Shown piece by piece: positions 8,704 to 16,215 of a stretch of 40,582 nucleotides of DNA. The stretch comes from Kofleriaceae bacterium. Its GTDB lineage: Bacteria > Myxococcota_A > Polyangia > Haliangiales > Haliangiaceae. Numbering within the stretch: position 1 is the stretch's first letter; each line of letters starts with the position of its first letter. The stretch spans positions 1 through 40,582 of the forward strand of contig JAGPCO010000069.1 of the NCBI GenBank assembly GCA_018058095.1. The letters are read 5' to 3'. A program made the translations under genes and the position numbers. The notes under the pieces were generated by a model, which had not been told where the DNA came from, ran no database searches, and saw only the letters and a program-made list of their open reading frames with translations.

Positions 8704-9396
8704 ATGCGCACCGCCGTCGCCGTCGTCGTCGCCTTCGTGGTGTCCGTGCTGGGCCTGGCCCGGGCCGGCGCCGAACCCGGGTTCCGGCGCGTGCCGCTCG
8801 ACGCCCGCGGCAAGGCCTCGCCGCTCACGCTGCGCGCGCTCACCTACCAGGGTTCGACCAACGGCGTCCTCGCCGTCGAGGTCCACAACCCGGGCAAGCG
8901 GGCGGCGCGCTTCTCGGCCGAGGGCCTGTACTTCATCCCGGGCGGCGACCCCGACGAGGCGCCGCAGCGCCTGGGCGCGGTCGGGCCGATGCGGATGGCG
9001 AGCGGCGAGGGCAAGGCGGTCGATCTGGGCAGCCTCGAGGTCGCCCCAGGCGCCACCGTCCGGCTCGAGCTCGACGTGTTCTGCATCGACTCACACCGGC
9101 CCAGCCCGTCGCCCGAGAACACGTTCACGGTGGCCCGAACCCGCATGCCCAAGACGCTGAGCGCGACCATCGAGAGCCGGGGCAAGCGCGCGGCCGACGA
9201 CGTCGGCGGCTATCGCGCCGCGCCGGCCAAGGCCGCGGTGCAGTCCGAGGTGTGGCGGGCCCGCGACGCCAAGTGGATCAAGCTCGACGGTGAGGGCGCG
9301 CAGGAGCAGGAGAAGGCGCGCCCGCGGCCCGAGCGCCACCTCGAGCAGACCCACGAGCTGCGGATCCGGCGCCCGATGCCGCAGGGCCGCAAGTAG
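8704..9396 (+). CDS. Secreted protein of unknown function
   Basis: 230-aa protein with a cleavable signal peptide (hydrophobic VAVVVAFVVSVLGLARAGA, predicted cut near residue 22). The first two thirds look like a beta-sandwich (alternating strands such as GVLAVEVHNPGKRAARFSAE and ATVRLELDVFCIDSHRPS), reminiscent of domains that describe non-bonded surface interactions rather than enzymes. The last 40 residues are rich in Arg, Glu and Pro and probably disordered. The family is not recognised. It ends 12 bp from the stop codon of the convergent lipoprotein gene. Confidence 0.6.
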   Translation: MRTAVAVVVAFVVSVLGLARAGAEPGFRRVPLDARGKASPLTLRALTYQGSTNGVLAVEVHNPGKRAARFSAEGLYFIPGGDPDEAPQRLGAVGPMRMASGEGKAVDLGSLEVAPGATVRLELDVFCIDSHRPSPSPENTFTVARTRMPKTLSATIESRGKRAADDVGGYRAAPAKAAVQSEVWRARDAKWIKLDGEGAQEQEKARPRPERHLEQTHELRIRRPMPQGRK

Positions 9397-9408
9397 GGAC
9401 CGCCTGGC

Positions 9409-10446
9409 TCAGTACGTCCAGCTCTTGGTGCCGACCATCTTGCCGCCGAACTTCACGCCCTGGCCGCGGCCGCTGACCTCGCCCGACAGCGCCAGCTTGT
9501 GGGCGCGGCCGGTCTTGCCGTCGACCTGGACCTGGCCCTTGAGCGAGAACTCGAGCTCCATCGGCCCGCTGGTGCCGGCCATGATGCCGTCGAGCTCGAA
9601 CAGGGCCGAGCTGCCGTCCCAGGCGATGAGCGTCAGCCCGACCTTGGCGTGCTTGATGTCGTTGTCACCGCCGGTGATCGACGCCAGCTCCTCGGGCGTG
9701 AGGTCGATCCGCTCGCCCATCTTGAACGCGCGCTTGGCCAGCACCGCCTGCATGCGCGGCTCCTTGCCGAGGTCGTCGTCGTAGGCCTGGGTCAGCTCCT
9801 TGAGCTCGTCGGGCCCGACCGCCTGGCCATCCTTGACCGCCGCCACCTTGCCGCCGTCGAGCTTGAGCTCGTAGGTTCCGGTCAGGCTGGTGCTCGGCTG
9901 CATCTTGCCCATGACCTCGTTGGTGTCGACGTACTTCTGGTACGTCACCTTGAGGGCGGCCAGCTTGTTGCCATCGACCGCGGTGATCTCCTCGCGCGCC
10001 TCGACCCGCTTGCGCGCCACCAGCGGGCCCTGCCGGCCACCGGCGTCGAGCGTGCCGTTCATCTCCATGGTGTCGTCGATGGTCCGGGTGTCGCCAACCT
10101 TGATCGGCGCCGCGGTGATCTTGAGGCCGTCGGCCGGGACGTCGACGGCCGGGCCGATCTTGAGGACCGTCGCCTCGGCGCCGGCCGTCGGCGCGGTGGC
10201 CCCGGGCTCGCCGGTGGTGCCGCCCTTGGCCGGGGTGGTGGGGGCGCCGGTGTCGCTGCCGGCGGCGGCTCCACCCGGGGTGCCAGCGGCGGCGCTACCG
10301 GCGGCGGCCCCGCCCGCGGTGGTGGGCGCGGCGGCGCTGCCGGCGGCGGCGGGCTTGCCCGAGCCGGCGGCCGGCTCGGACTTCTTGCACGCGGCGGAGG
10401 AGAGGGCGAGCGACAGGAGGGCGACGGCGAGGCGAGAGTGCTTCAT
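9409..10446 (-). CDS. Lipoprotein with Ala/Gly/Pro/Thr-rich spacer
   Basis: 345-aa predicted lipoprotein: leader MKHSRLAVALLSLALSSAAC with lipidated Cys20, followed by KKSE, so outer-membrane sorting is likely. Residues 20 to about 95 are a low-complexity Ala/Gly/Thr/Pro spacer that would hold the domain away from the membrane. The C-terminal 230 residues have regular beta-strand character (ALKVTYQKYVDTNE, HAKVGLTLIAWDGSSALFEL) without a catalytic motif I recognise. The ATG at 10446 has TAGGAT 7 nt upstream, which fixes the start. Function unknown. Confidence 0.72.
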   Translation of the reverse strand: MKHSRLAVALLSLALSSAACKKSEPAAGSGKPAAAGSAAAPTTAGGAAAGSAAAGTPGGAAAGSDTGAPTTPAKGGTTGEPGATAPTAGAEATVLKIGPAVDVPADGLKITAAPIKVGDTRTIDDTMEMNGTLDAGGRQGPLVARKRVEAREEITAVDGNKLAALKVTYQKYVDTNEVMGKMQPSTSLTGTYELKLDGGKVAAVKDGQAVGPDELKELTQAYDDDLGKEPRMQAVLAKRAFKMGERIDLTPEELASITGGDNDIKHAKVGLTLIAWDGSSALFELDGIMAGTSGPMELEFSLKGQVQVDGKTGRAHKLALSGEVSGRGQGVKFGGKMVGTKSWTY

Positions 10447-10453
10447 GGCGCGC

Positions 10454-10459
10454 ATCCTA
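10454..10459 (-). promoter_or_regulatory. TANNNT -10 box, leaderless-type
   Basis: On the minus strand TAGGAT lies 7 nt before the ATG at 10446. Box and spacing are the same as those of the activator gene at 145, and GTAGGATGCG is identical at both sites. Confidence 0.55.
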
Positions 10460-10528
10460 CTGCGGGCCAGGTCGCGCGGGGGCGATGTCACGGCCCCGTG
10501 AGCAGGTCGGCCACGATCGTCGCGGAGG

Positions 10529-11272
10529 TCATGGCGCCAGCCTCGCGCACAGCTGCTTGCCGAGCAGCCAGGCGTCGCCGGGCCAGCGCGCCGACACGTA
10601 GGCGCCGTCCTCGACCACGAAGGCGTCGCGGTCGTCGTCGCGCTGCCCGCGCCTGGACAGCGTGCGTGGGCCGCGCGCGAAATCGGTCGGGACGGCCAGC
10701 GCGGCGCGCACCTCGTCCTCGACGTAGGCCGGGTAGGTCCGGTAGTAGCGCCCGCGCCGCCAGAACGTCGCGAGGAACGCCGAGCGCTCCATGTACTTCG
10801 GCAGGCAGGTGGTGCGCCGGCCGCGCAGGACCGACTGGCCGGTGGCCGGGTCGAGCGCCCGCGCCGCCACCAGCACGCCGTGGCAGATGGCGGCGACCGG
10901 CACCCCACGCGCGAACAGCGCCACCACCTGCTGCTGCACCAGCGCGCTGCCGAGGTACTGCCGCATGCCCGGCGCGTGGCCGCCCGCCAGCAGCAAGGCG
11001 TCGACGGCGCCGACGTCGACGTCGCGCCAGCGCGCCGGCCGCACGAACTCGGGTGCGGCCTCGAGCTGGCGGTAGCAGGCCAGGGCGTCGGGCGCGGCGC
11101 CCAGCTTGCCGAACACCACGCCGGTGAGGAGGAGCGGGTCGGCCGCCGGGGTGGCGCCGTCCTCGGTCGCGAACAGCACCTGGTGCCCGGCCTCGCGCAA
11201 GAGCGTCCACGGCACCGCCACCTCGGTCACGTCGAAGTCCCGGTCGGGCAGGGGCACGTAGACGGTGGCCAC
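10529..11272 (-). CDS. DJ-1/PfpI (type 1 glutamine amidotransferase-like) family protein
   Basis: 247-aa protein of the DJ-1/PfpI superfamily. The nucleophile-elbow motif is VAAICHGVLVAARAL with Cys130-His131, preceded by the DALLLAGGHAPGM strand-loop and by an N-terminal Rossmann-like part. Members include deglycase or glyoxalase III-like proteins, chaperones and proteases; the group cannot be fixed here. A long arm after residue 150 (CLPKYMERSAFLATFWRRGR) is unlike the short DJ-1 type and suits the larger family members. The GTG start lies 12 bp after the stop codon of the lipoprotein gene at 11285-11974, so the two probably form an operon. Confidence 0.85.
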   Translation of the reverse strand: MATVYVPLPDRDFDVTEVAVPWTLLREAGHQVLFATEDGATPAADPLLLTGVVFGKLGAAPDALACYRQLEAAPEFVRPARWRDVDVGAVDALLLAGGHAPGMRQYLGSALVQQQVVALFARGVPVAAICHGVLVAARALDPATGQSVLRGRRTTCLPKYMERSAFLATFWRRGRYYRTYPAYVEDEVRAALAVPTDFARGPRTLSRRGQRDDDRDAFVVEDGAYVSARWPGDAWLLGKQLCARLAP

Positions 11273-11284
11273 GGCGAGCTCGCG

Positions 11285-11974
11285 TCAGTCCATACACATG
11301 GTCTTGACCTGGCCGACCCACGGCGCCGGCGCGCCGGCGGCGGCGGCGACCGCGCGGGCGTCGGCCTCGGTCGGCAGGTACACCGCGATCAGCATCTGCC
11401 CGTCGGCGCTGACCGGCGGCTTGGCCCCGGTCGGGAGGTCGCACGCCAGGTCCTTGGCGAAGGCCTCGTACCCGAGCGCCTTGGCCTTGGCCGTGGCCGC
11501 GGCCAGGGCCGGGTCGCCCGCCGGCGCGACGGCCAGGTACACGCCCCACGCCGTGCCGCCGTGGCTGAGCGAGGCCTCCTTGGGCAGCCCGGCGGTGGGG
11601 GCCGCGCCGGCGCGGGCGCGGACGGCGACGACCAGGTCGACCTCGTCCGACGCGCTGCACTCGGGGTCGCCCTGGCACGACGCGGCCTGGACCTTGGCGC
11701 GCTCGGTGGTGAGCTCGACCTCCTGGCCGATCAGCGCGCTGGCGTCGGACCCGGCGCCCGGGCACAGCTCGAAGTCGCCCTCGATGCTGCGCTGGCCCTC
11801 GGTGGTGTCGAGGATGACGTAGCAGGCCCGGTCGCCGTTCTGCAGCTCGCGCAGGGTGCCGACGATGGCCGCGCTGGCGGTCGGCGCGGGCGTGGGCGGC
11901 GTGGTCGAGGCGGGGCTGGCGCCGCCACACCCGAGCGCGAGGAGGGCGGCAGCGAAGACGAGGTGCGTGCTCAT
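11285..11974 (-). CDS. Lipoprotein of unknown function
   Basis: 229-aa predicted lipoprotein, leader MSTHLVFAAALLALGC with Cys16, then a Thr/Pro/Ala spacer of about 20 residues. A beta-rich region with four cysteines (ACYVI, FELCPG, ASCQGDPECS) may hold disulfides. The last 60 residues alternate strand and helix. No catalytic motif is evident. It is probably first in a two-gene unit with the DJ-1/PfpI gene. GATCGT lies 6 nt before the ATG and is a poor match to a -10 box. Confidence 0.65.
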   Translation of the reverse strand: MSTHLVFAAALLALGCGGASPASTTPPTPAPTASAAIVGTLRELQNGDRACYVILDTTEGQRSIEGDFELCPGAGSDASALIGQEVELTTERAKVQAASCQGDPECSASDEVDLVVAVRARAGAAPTAGLPKEASLSHGGTAWGVYLAVAPAGDPALAAATAKAKALGYEAFAKDLACDLPTGAKPPVSADGQMLIAVYLPTEADARAVAAAAGAPAPWVGQVKTMCMD

Positions 11975-12044
11975 CACCGCACGATCCCACGATCGCCGCG
12001 GCCGCGACAACCGGCCGGGCCGGTTCGCTGGCGCTGCCTGCGCG

Positions 12045-12494
12045 CTACCACCAGGACAGCTCGAACTCGACCAGCACCGGCAGGTCGAGCGCGCTGAGCA
12101 TGGCGGTGTGGGTGCTGATGCGCGGCTGGTCCGGCAGCTCGATCACGTTGTGGCCCCCGTGGAGGTAGAAGACCTGCTCGGACGTCGTCGGCGTGGTGCG
12201 GCGCCAGCGCAGCTCGGCCACCGCGGCGTCCGCCGTCGCCGCGCCCGGGACCGCCACGTCGACCTCGATCGTGACGTCGCAGCCGCCCGGATCGAACAGC
12301 CCCTCGTCGCACTGCCAGCGCAGCAGCGACACCTCGCGCGGCGTGAGCTGGACCAGGACCCAGCTGCCGCCGTCGGCCTTGCCCTGGGTCGAGCCACCCA
12401 GGTCGAACTCCGATGGCTCGTCGGCGGCGACGCAGGCAGCGGTGAGGCCGAGGCCGGCCAGCAGGAGGGAGCGGGGCGTCGCGAGGTGCAGCAT
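12045..12494 (-). CDS. Small lipoprotein with GKAD motif
   Basis: 149-aa predicted lipoprotein: leader ends in LLLAGLGLTAAC (lipidated Cys21), and a short acidic linker leads to GKAD at residues 38-41. The remainder is a single compact beta-rich domain (SWVLVQLTPREVSLLRWQ to LPVLVEFELSWW). It is a member of a small set of lipoproteins in this window with a G-K-(A/G)-D motif 16-22 residues after the lipidated cysteine (the others are at 14960 and 34539). The ATG at 12494 was chosen because the leader begins there. Function unknown. Confidence 0.65.
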   Translation of the reverse strand: MLHLATPRSLLLAGLGLTAACVAADEPSEFDLGGSTQGKADGGSWVLVQLTPREVSLLRWQCDEGLFDPGGCDVTIEVDVAVPGAATADAAVAELRWRRTTPTTSEQVFYLHGGHNVIELPDQPRISTHTAMLSALDLPVLVEFELSWW

Positions 12495-12724
12495 GTCCGA
12501 CCGAAGAGCAAGGTCGGGGCCAGGCTCGGCGCGCGCGAACTGCGTGAACTCGCGGCCCTCGCTTCGGCGGCCTGGAAGCTGCGCTCGCCGCCTGCCACGG
12601 GTCGGAGTTGCGCGGGTGCGCCAGCCGCGGGTGCGCCGGGGCAACCGCACACGGGCTCACCCCGGCTTGGCCGGCTTGGCCGCCGAGGCGCCATGGCGAC
12701 CACGCTAGCCGGGGTCGGCTGCGC

Positions 12725-13354
12725 CTACCTGGGGCGCACGTGTTGACCCAGCACGACCAGCGCCGGTCGCCCGGCGGGTCGCCACTCGGCGTCGAGGTCG
12801 GCCCAGCTGCGGCTGCGCCAGCCGCGCGCGGGGTCGATCGTGACGACGCGGCCGTCGGCGTGGATCGCCACCACGACCTCGTAGTGCGGCAGCGACCGGC
12901 GGCCCTGCGGGAGGTGGAGGCCGACGATGACCGGGCGGCCCGCCTGCAGCTCGAACCTCAGCATCGCCTTGTCGCCGCGGATCGCGAACGCCGCCAGTCC
13001 ACGCTGGCGGGCCAGGTCGCGCAGGGCGCCGAGGCGGGCGCCGTGACCGTCGTGGAGCGCGAGCACGCGTCCGGCCTGGTCGACCGACAGTCCGCGCTGC
13101 CACCGCTGCGAGACCATCGCGACCGCGGCGGCGCCGCAATCGGAGCGGCCGTGCTGACGCAGGGTCGGGGTGGCGTGGGCCACTACCCAGCCAGCTGCCG
13201 GCACGATCTGCGCCGGGGCGACCGGGCGTGCGCCGCCGGTGTAGCGGTCGCAGCCGGCCAGCCCGATGACGGTGCTGACGATCGCGGCCTTGACCAGCAG
13301 GTGCAGGCCGGGCCCGGCCGGCAGGTCGGCGGCGAGCCGGGTGCGAGGGGTCAC
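12725..13354 (-). CDS. C39-type cysteine peptidase lipoprotein
   Basis: 209-aa predicted lipoprotein: the leader has lipobox LAGC with Cys35. The domain has the papain-like peptidase C39 fold marks: an oxyanion Gln67 and nucleophile Cys73 in the segment RQHGRSDCGAAAVAMVSQ, His157 in LPHYEVVVAI, and Asp174 in TIDPARGW. In ABC transporters such domains cut double-glycine leader peptides; here there is no transporter part, and the domain would sit in the periplasm on a lipid anchor. The GTG start overlaps the stop codon of the upstream small tail-anchored protein (GTGA), so the two are made together. The arrangement recalls the PA2778 (C39 peptidase) / PA2779 gene pair of Pseudomonas, without the TPR repeats. 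Confidence 0.8.
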   Translation of the reverse strand: MTPRTRLAADLPAGPGLHLLVKAAIVSTVIGLAGCDRYTGGARPVAPAQIVPAAGWVVAHATPTLRQHGRSDCGAAAVAMVSQRWQRGLSVDQAGRVLALHDGHGARLGALRDLARQRGLAAFAIRGDKAMLRFELQAGRPVIVGLHLPQGRRSLPHYEVVVAIHADGRVVTIDPARGWRSRSWADLDAEWRPAGRPALVVLGQHVRPR

Positions 13355-13653
13355 AGCAGGATGACCAGGATGACCAGCAGCAGGACCAGGCCGACGGTAC
13401 TGCCGCCGATGATGAGGGTCGACCCGCCCCCTTCGAAGTCCTGCACTGGCGTGTCGCGCTGCTCCTGCGCGGCGTAGCGCGAGGCCAGCTCCGCTGAGGC
13501 GGCGGTCGGGGCGGGGCGGGCGCTGGGGGCCGGGGCCGGGCGCGTGGGCGTCTCGGTCCGGTGCGACGACGCCGGCCGCGGCGCGGCCTGGGCCGCGGCC
13601 GGGACCCCGATCGCCAGGGTGAGGACGTACAGGGCGAGAGAGGAGATGCGCAT
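13351..13653 (-). CDS. Small exported protein with C-terminal membrane anchor
   Basis: 100-aa protein: an N-terminal signal peptide (LALYVLTLAIGVPAAAQA), a Pro/Ala/Arg/Thr-rich spacer (about 24-50), a short polar helix (AELASRYAAQEQRDTPVQDF), a glycine triplet EGGGSTLIIGGS, and a C-terminal hydrophobic helix (VGLVLLLVILVILL) ending at the stop codon. The glycines just before the anchor lie where a processing enzyme could cut. GGAAAGG precedes the ATG. Its stop codon overlaps the GTG of the C39 peptidase gene. It could be the substrate or the membrane partner of that peptidase; a PA2779-like role is a weaker alternative. Confidence 0.68.
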   Translation of the reverse strand: MRISSLALYVLTLAIGVPAAAQAAPRPASSHRTETPTRPAPAPSARPAPTAASAELASRYAAQEQRDTPVQDFEGGGSTLIIGGSTVGLVLLLVILVILL

Positions 13654-13797
13654 GGGAGGCCTTTCCAGCCGGAGGCGGCTGGTTCATGAGGTGGTCGCGG
13701 AGCGCGATCCATCCGAGCGTGGCGAGGGCGATGGCCATGAGTAGCAGGTGCAGCGCGATCGCCAGCATGGCTGCGGTGGAGGGCAGGAGCGCCAGGA

Positions 13798-14088
13798 TCA
13801 GGCGGTCAGTTTCTGGAACGCGCCCTCGACGTCGTTCCACATGGTGGCGACGCCGCTCTTGACGGTGTCCCAGCCGCTGGCGCCGGCGGCCTTGGCCTGG
13901 TCGAGCTTGGCGCGGGCGGCGTCGAGCTTGCCGCGCAGGTCATCGAGCGCGGCGTGACGGTCGTTCTTGGCCTCCTGGCCGACGACCTTGGCCTTGGCGA
14001 CCATCGCCTCGAGCTTGGCGCCCCACAGGGCGAGCTGGTCTTCGAACGAGGTGACGGTGTGATCGAGCTGGGTACCGAGGGTGGCCAT
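13798..14088 (-). CDS. Sll1863-like coiled-coil stress protein
   Basis: 96-aa all-helical protein without a signal peptide: two amphipathic coiled-coil helices (QLALWGAKLEAMVAKAK and ALDDLRGKLDAARAKLDQ) followed by ASGWDTVKSGVATMWNDVE. The order 'QL..W.AKL', 'AK.DR..ALDDLR.KLDAA..KL', 'GWD..KSGV...W.DVE.A' matches the Sll1863 family of stress-response coiled-coil proteins. GGAG lies 8 nt before the ATG at 14088. It is followed by about 145 bp without a supported gene before the small tail-anchored protein, so co-transcription is possible but not shown. Confidence 0.7.
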   Translation of the reverse strand: MATLGTQLDHTVTSFEDQLALWGAKLEAMVAKAKVVGQEAKNDRHAALDDLRGKLDAARAKLDQAKAAGASGWDTVKSGVATMWNDVEGAFQKLTA

Positions 14089-14303
14089 GATGAACTCCAG
14101 GTTGGTGCACCCAGCCTCATTGCACGGGGCGCGCCAGCGGGGACCGGGCCGCGACCGGGGCAATCGTGGCTGGCTGCGCTCGGGCGCGTGCGTCGGCGCT
14201 CACTGTGGCCGACCAGCCCGCTCGGGTGCGCCCACCGGGCCGAGCCCTGGCTGCGTTTGGCCTGGATCGACGCTGGGCGGGGCGATCCATCCGCCGTCCG
14301 ACT

Positions 14304-14328
14304 CCCACCGCTCGACGTCGGCGGTGGG
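14304..14328 (-). terminator. GC hairpin downstream of the 62-aa gene
   Basis: CCCACCGC (14304-14311) and GCGGTGGG (14321-14328) form a perfect 8-bp stem with a 9-nt loop, about 55 bp past the stop codon of the minus-strand gene ending at 14382. No T-run follows. The surrounding stretch 14089-14381 holds no supported gene. Confidence 0.35.
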
Positions 14329-14381
14329 CCGGCGCACGGGTGGTGCCGACCGCCGTCTGCCCTCGCCCTGGCTGGTGCAGA

Positions 14382-14570
14382 TCACGCCTCGACCAGGGCG
14401 TCGATGCGCCTGCGCCGCCCCGCGGTCGACCGGCCGCGCAGGGCCTGGGTCACCGTGTGATGGGCCAGGCGCGACTGCTCGTGCGCGTCCAGGGTGAAGC
14501 GCGCGGCCTCGTCGAAGGCTGCGGCCACCACATCGCCGATCCGGGTCTCGATTCGCAGGTTGTGTCGCAA
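14382..14570 (-). CDS. Small protein with TTG start, unknown function
   Basis: 62-aa protein read from a TTG at 14570. A full GGAGGT Shine-Dalgarno sequence lies 4 nt upstream, which is the main reason to accept it. The N-terminal half (RIETRIGDVVAAAFDEAARF) is a regular amphipathic helix and the C-terminal half (ALRGRSTAGRRRRIDALVEA) is basic, so a nucleic-acid or regulatory partner is possible. No family is recognised. A GC hairpin follows about 55 bp downstream. Confidence 0.5.
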   Translation of the reverse strand: MRHNLRIETRIGDVVAAAFDEAARFTLDAHEQSRLAHHTVTQALRGRSTAGRRRRIDALVEA

Positions 14571-14931
14571 GGGGACCTCCGCGCCAGGTGTGCAGGAGGC
14601 GGGCGACCCGCGCTGCGCCGGGACGCGTGTCGAACCAGGTGCACGTGCCGAGCCAGGCCCGCGGCGTCAGCGGTCGCTCCACTCGCGGACGGTCGCTCGC
14701 TCGATCGCCGGTATGGCCCGAACGTGATCCGAGGCGGCGCGGAGAGGGGTGGCGCCGACCGGCGCCAGGGGCGCGAGCCGACCAACCATGGAGCGGCACG
14801 CGCGCGGTTGCCTGCGCTGTCGCCGCGGCTGGCGCGACGAGGCAAACCTCCGCGTGCAGCGCCGGCCACGGCGGTGGCCACGACCCACGCGCGTCTCGCG
14901 TGCACCGGCAAGGAATCCGCGACCATCGCGC
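14571..14931. other. Gene-free stretch
   Basis: About 360 bp between the divergent 62-aa protein gene and the lipoprotein gene at 14960. Open frames here have no leader, no ribosome binding site and no recognisable motif, and I see no repeat. It ends in a sigma-54-like promoter, so part of it may hold activator-binding sites. Confidence 0.5.
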
Positions 14932-14947
14932 TGGCACGCGCCTCGCT
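14932..14947 (+). promoter_or_regulatory. Candidate sigma-54 (-24/-12) promoter
   Basis: TGGCACGCGCCTCGCT has the GG-N10-GC spacing of sigma-54 promoters and differs from TGGCACG-N4-TTGCW only in the first base pair after the spacer (TC for TT). The predicted start (about 14958) is 2 nt before the ATG at 14960. The candidate promoter at 24235 has the same distance to its gene. Confidence 0.4.
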
Positions 14948-14959
14948 AGCAGGGCCGGC

Positions 14960-16210
14960 ATGCACAACCTCGCTCCTGTCCGCTCCTCGCTCCTCTCCAG
15001 ATCGGGCCACGGCCGCCGGGCGCTGCTGCGTGCCTTGATCGTGGCCAGCGCGCTGGCGCCGGCCGCGTGCCTCGACGCCGACGACGGCGCCGTCGCCGGT
15101 GACGACGTGGCCGACGTCGAGCTGGTGGAGGATGGCAAGGGGGATGCCTGGGCCGCGCTGACGCCGCGCGGGACGTACCGGGCCGAGGCGGCCGCCGGCG
15201 GCGAGATCAGCACGCTCACGCTCGCTGCCGATCGCACGTTCCGGCGCGAGACCGCCCGCGCCGGCGGCGCCCCGCGGGTGACCCAGGGGCGCTACAAGTT
15301 CACCACCGGCGGCGGCAACCACTACCTGCGGTTGCTCGACGCCAGCGGCGCGCTGCTGGTGCGCTACGGCTACGAGCAGCAGGGCCGCGAGCTGCGCCTG
15401 CGCGTGGTCGGGACCGGGCGGTGGCAGGCGCTGCTGGCCGACGACGGGCGTGACCAGCCGGCGCCCGGCTCGGCCGGCGTGTACCTGCTGCCCGGTGATG
15501 CCGACCAGGTCGACACCGACGGCGCCATCCTCGACCTGGTGCTGCACCCGAGCCAGCGCTTCTACCTGCGGGCGCGCGGCGCGATGGGCTGCGCCAGCCC
15601 GGGCCACCTGTGCCCGAGCGCGTCGGCCGGCCGCGCCGCCCAGACCGAGGTGATCGGCCGCTGGGACGACCTCGGCGGCGGCGCGCGCCTGCACCCGATC
15701 GATCCATCGACCGGGGAGGAAGGTGCGGCGATCCGGATCAGCCTGGTGCGGCAGGGTGGCCGGGTCCACGTCGCCGGCACCGCCGATGGCCAGGCGCTGC
15801 GGGGCGACCTCGCCACCGCCGCCGTGTTCACCGACGGCCACGAGGTCACCGACGACGACCTGGCCGGCACCTGGGTGGTCGCGCCGACCGACGCGGCCGA
15901 GGCGCCGTCGCTGTGGGGCGGCACCCTGGGCGCCGGTGACGCGCCCCACCGCGTCACCTTCGACCCCGTCACCAGCGAGCTGTGCGAGCTGCCGCCGCGC
16001 GCTGGCGCCAGCCCGCGCTGCGGCGTGTTCCAGGTCATCGCCCACCGGGTCGAGGCGGAGGGCGTGATCTACGCCTACCGCGGCGACACCCTCGTCACCG
16101 CGCTGAAGATCACCCGGGCCTCGGCCAACCAGCTCACCCTGCGCCTCGGCCTGGGCTACGACGGCGTGGGTGGCCGGGTCGACGCCGCGTTCACGCTGCG
16201 GCGGGAGTGA
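14960..16210 (+). CDS. Lipoprotein with GKGD motif, repeated beta domains
   Basis: 416-aa predicted lipoprotein. The long leader (basic RSGHGRR, then LLRALIVASALAPAAC) gives lipidated Cys37, and an acidic linker leads to GKGD at 59-62. The rest looks like several beta-barrel-type units: GTYRAEAAAGGEISTLTLAA, GVYLLPGDADQVDTDGAILD and LAGTWVVAPTDAAEAPSLWG have a shared strand rhythm (GxY or GxW followed by a strand), as in lipocalin-like or META-type domains. No catalytic motif is evident. The stop codon lies 5 bp from that of the convergent lipoprotein gene at 16216. Upstream is a sigma-54-like promoter. Confidence 0.68.
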   Translation: MHNLAPVRSSLLSRSGHGRRALLRALIVASALAPAACLDADDGAVAGDDVADVELVEDGKGDAWAALTPRGTYRAEAAAGGEISTLTLAADRTFRRETARAGGAPRVTQGRYKFTTGGGNHYLRLLDASGALLVRYGYEQQGRELRLRVVGTGRWQALLADDGRDQPAPGSAGVYLLPGDADQVDTDGAILDLVLHPSQRFYLRARGAMGCASPGHLCPSASAGRAAQTEVIGRWDDLGGGARLHPIDPSTGEEGAAIRISLVRQGGRVHVAGTADGQALRGDLATAAVFTDGHEVTDDDLAGTWVVAPTDAAEAPSLWGGTLGAGDAPHRVTFDPVTSELCELPPRAGASPRCGVFQVIAHRVEAEGVIYAYRGDTLVTALKITRASANQLTLRLGLGYDGVGGRVDAAFTLRRE

Positions 16211-16215
16211 CGCGG

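Noticed and set aside
13654-13797. Separate small membrane protein gene
   Set aside because: The hydrophobic segment has no stop codon before the next gene's start in its frame, and no ribosome binding site was found, so no separate gene can be supported.
12725-13840. One long minus-strand frame joining a hydrophobic peptide (near 13771) to the C39 peptidase
   Set aside because: The hydrophobic stretch MLAIALHLLLMAIALA is attractive, but the middle of the frame is a Pro/Arg/Gly-rich shadow of the tail-anchored protein, and the peptidase has its own coupled GTG start and leader.
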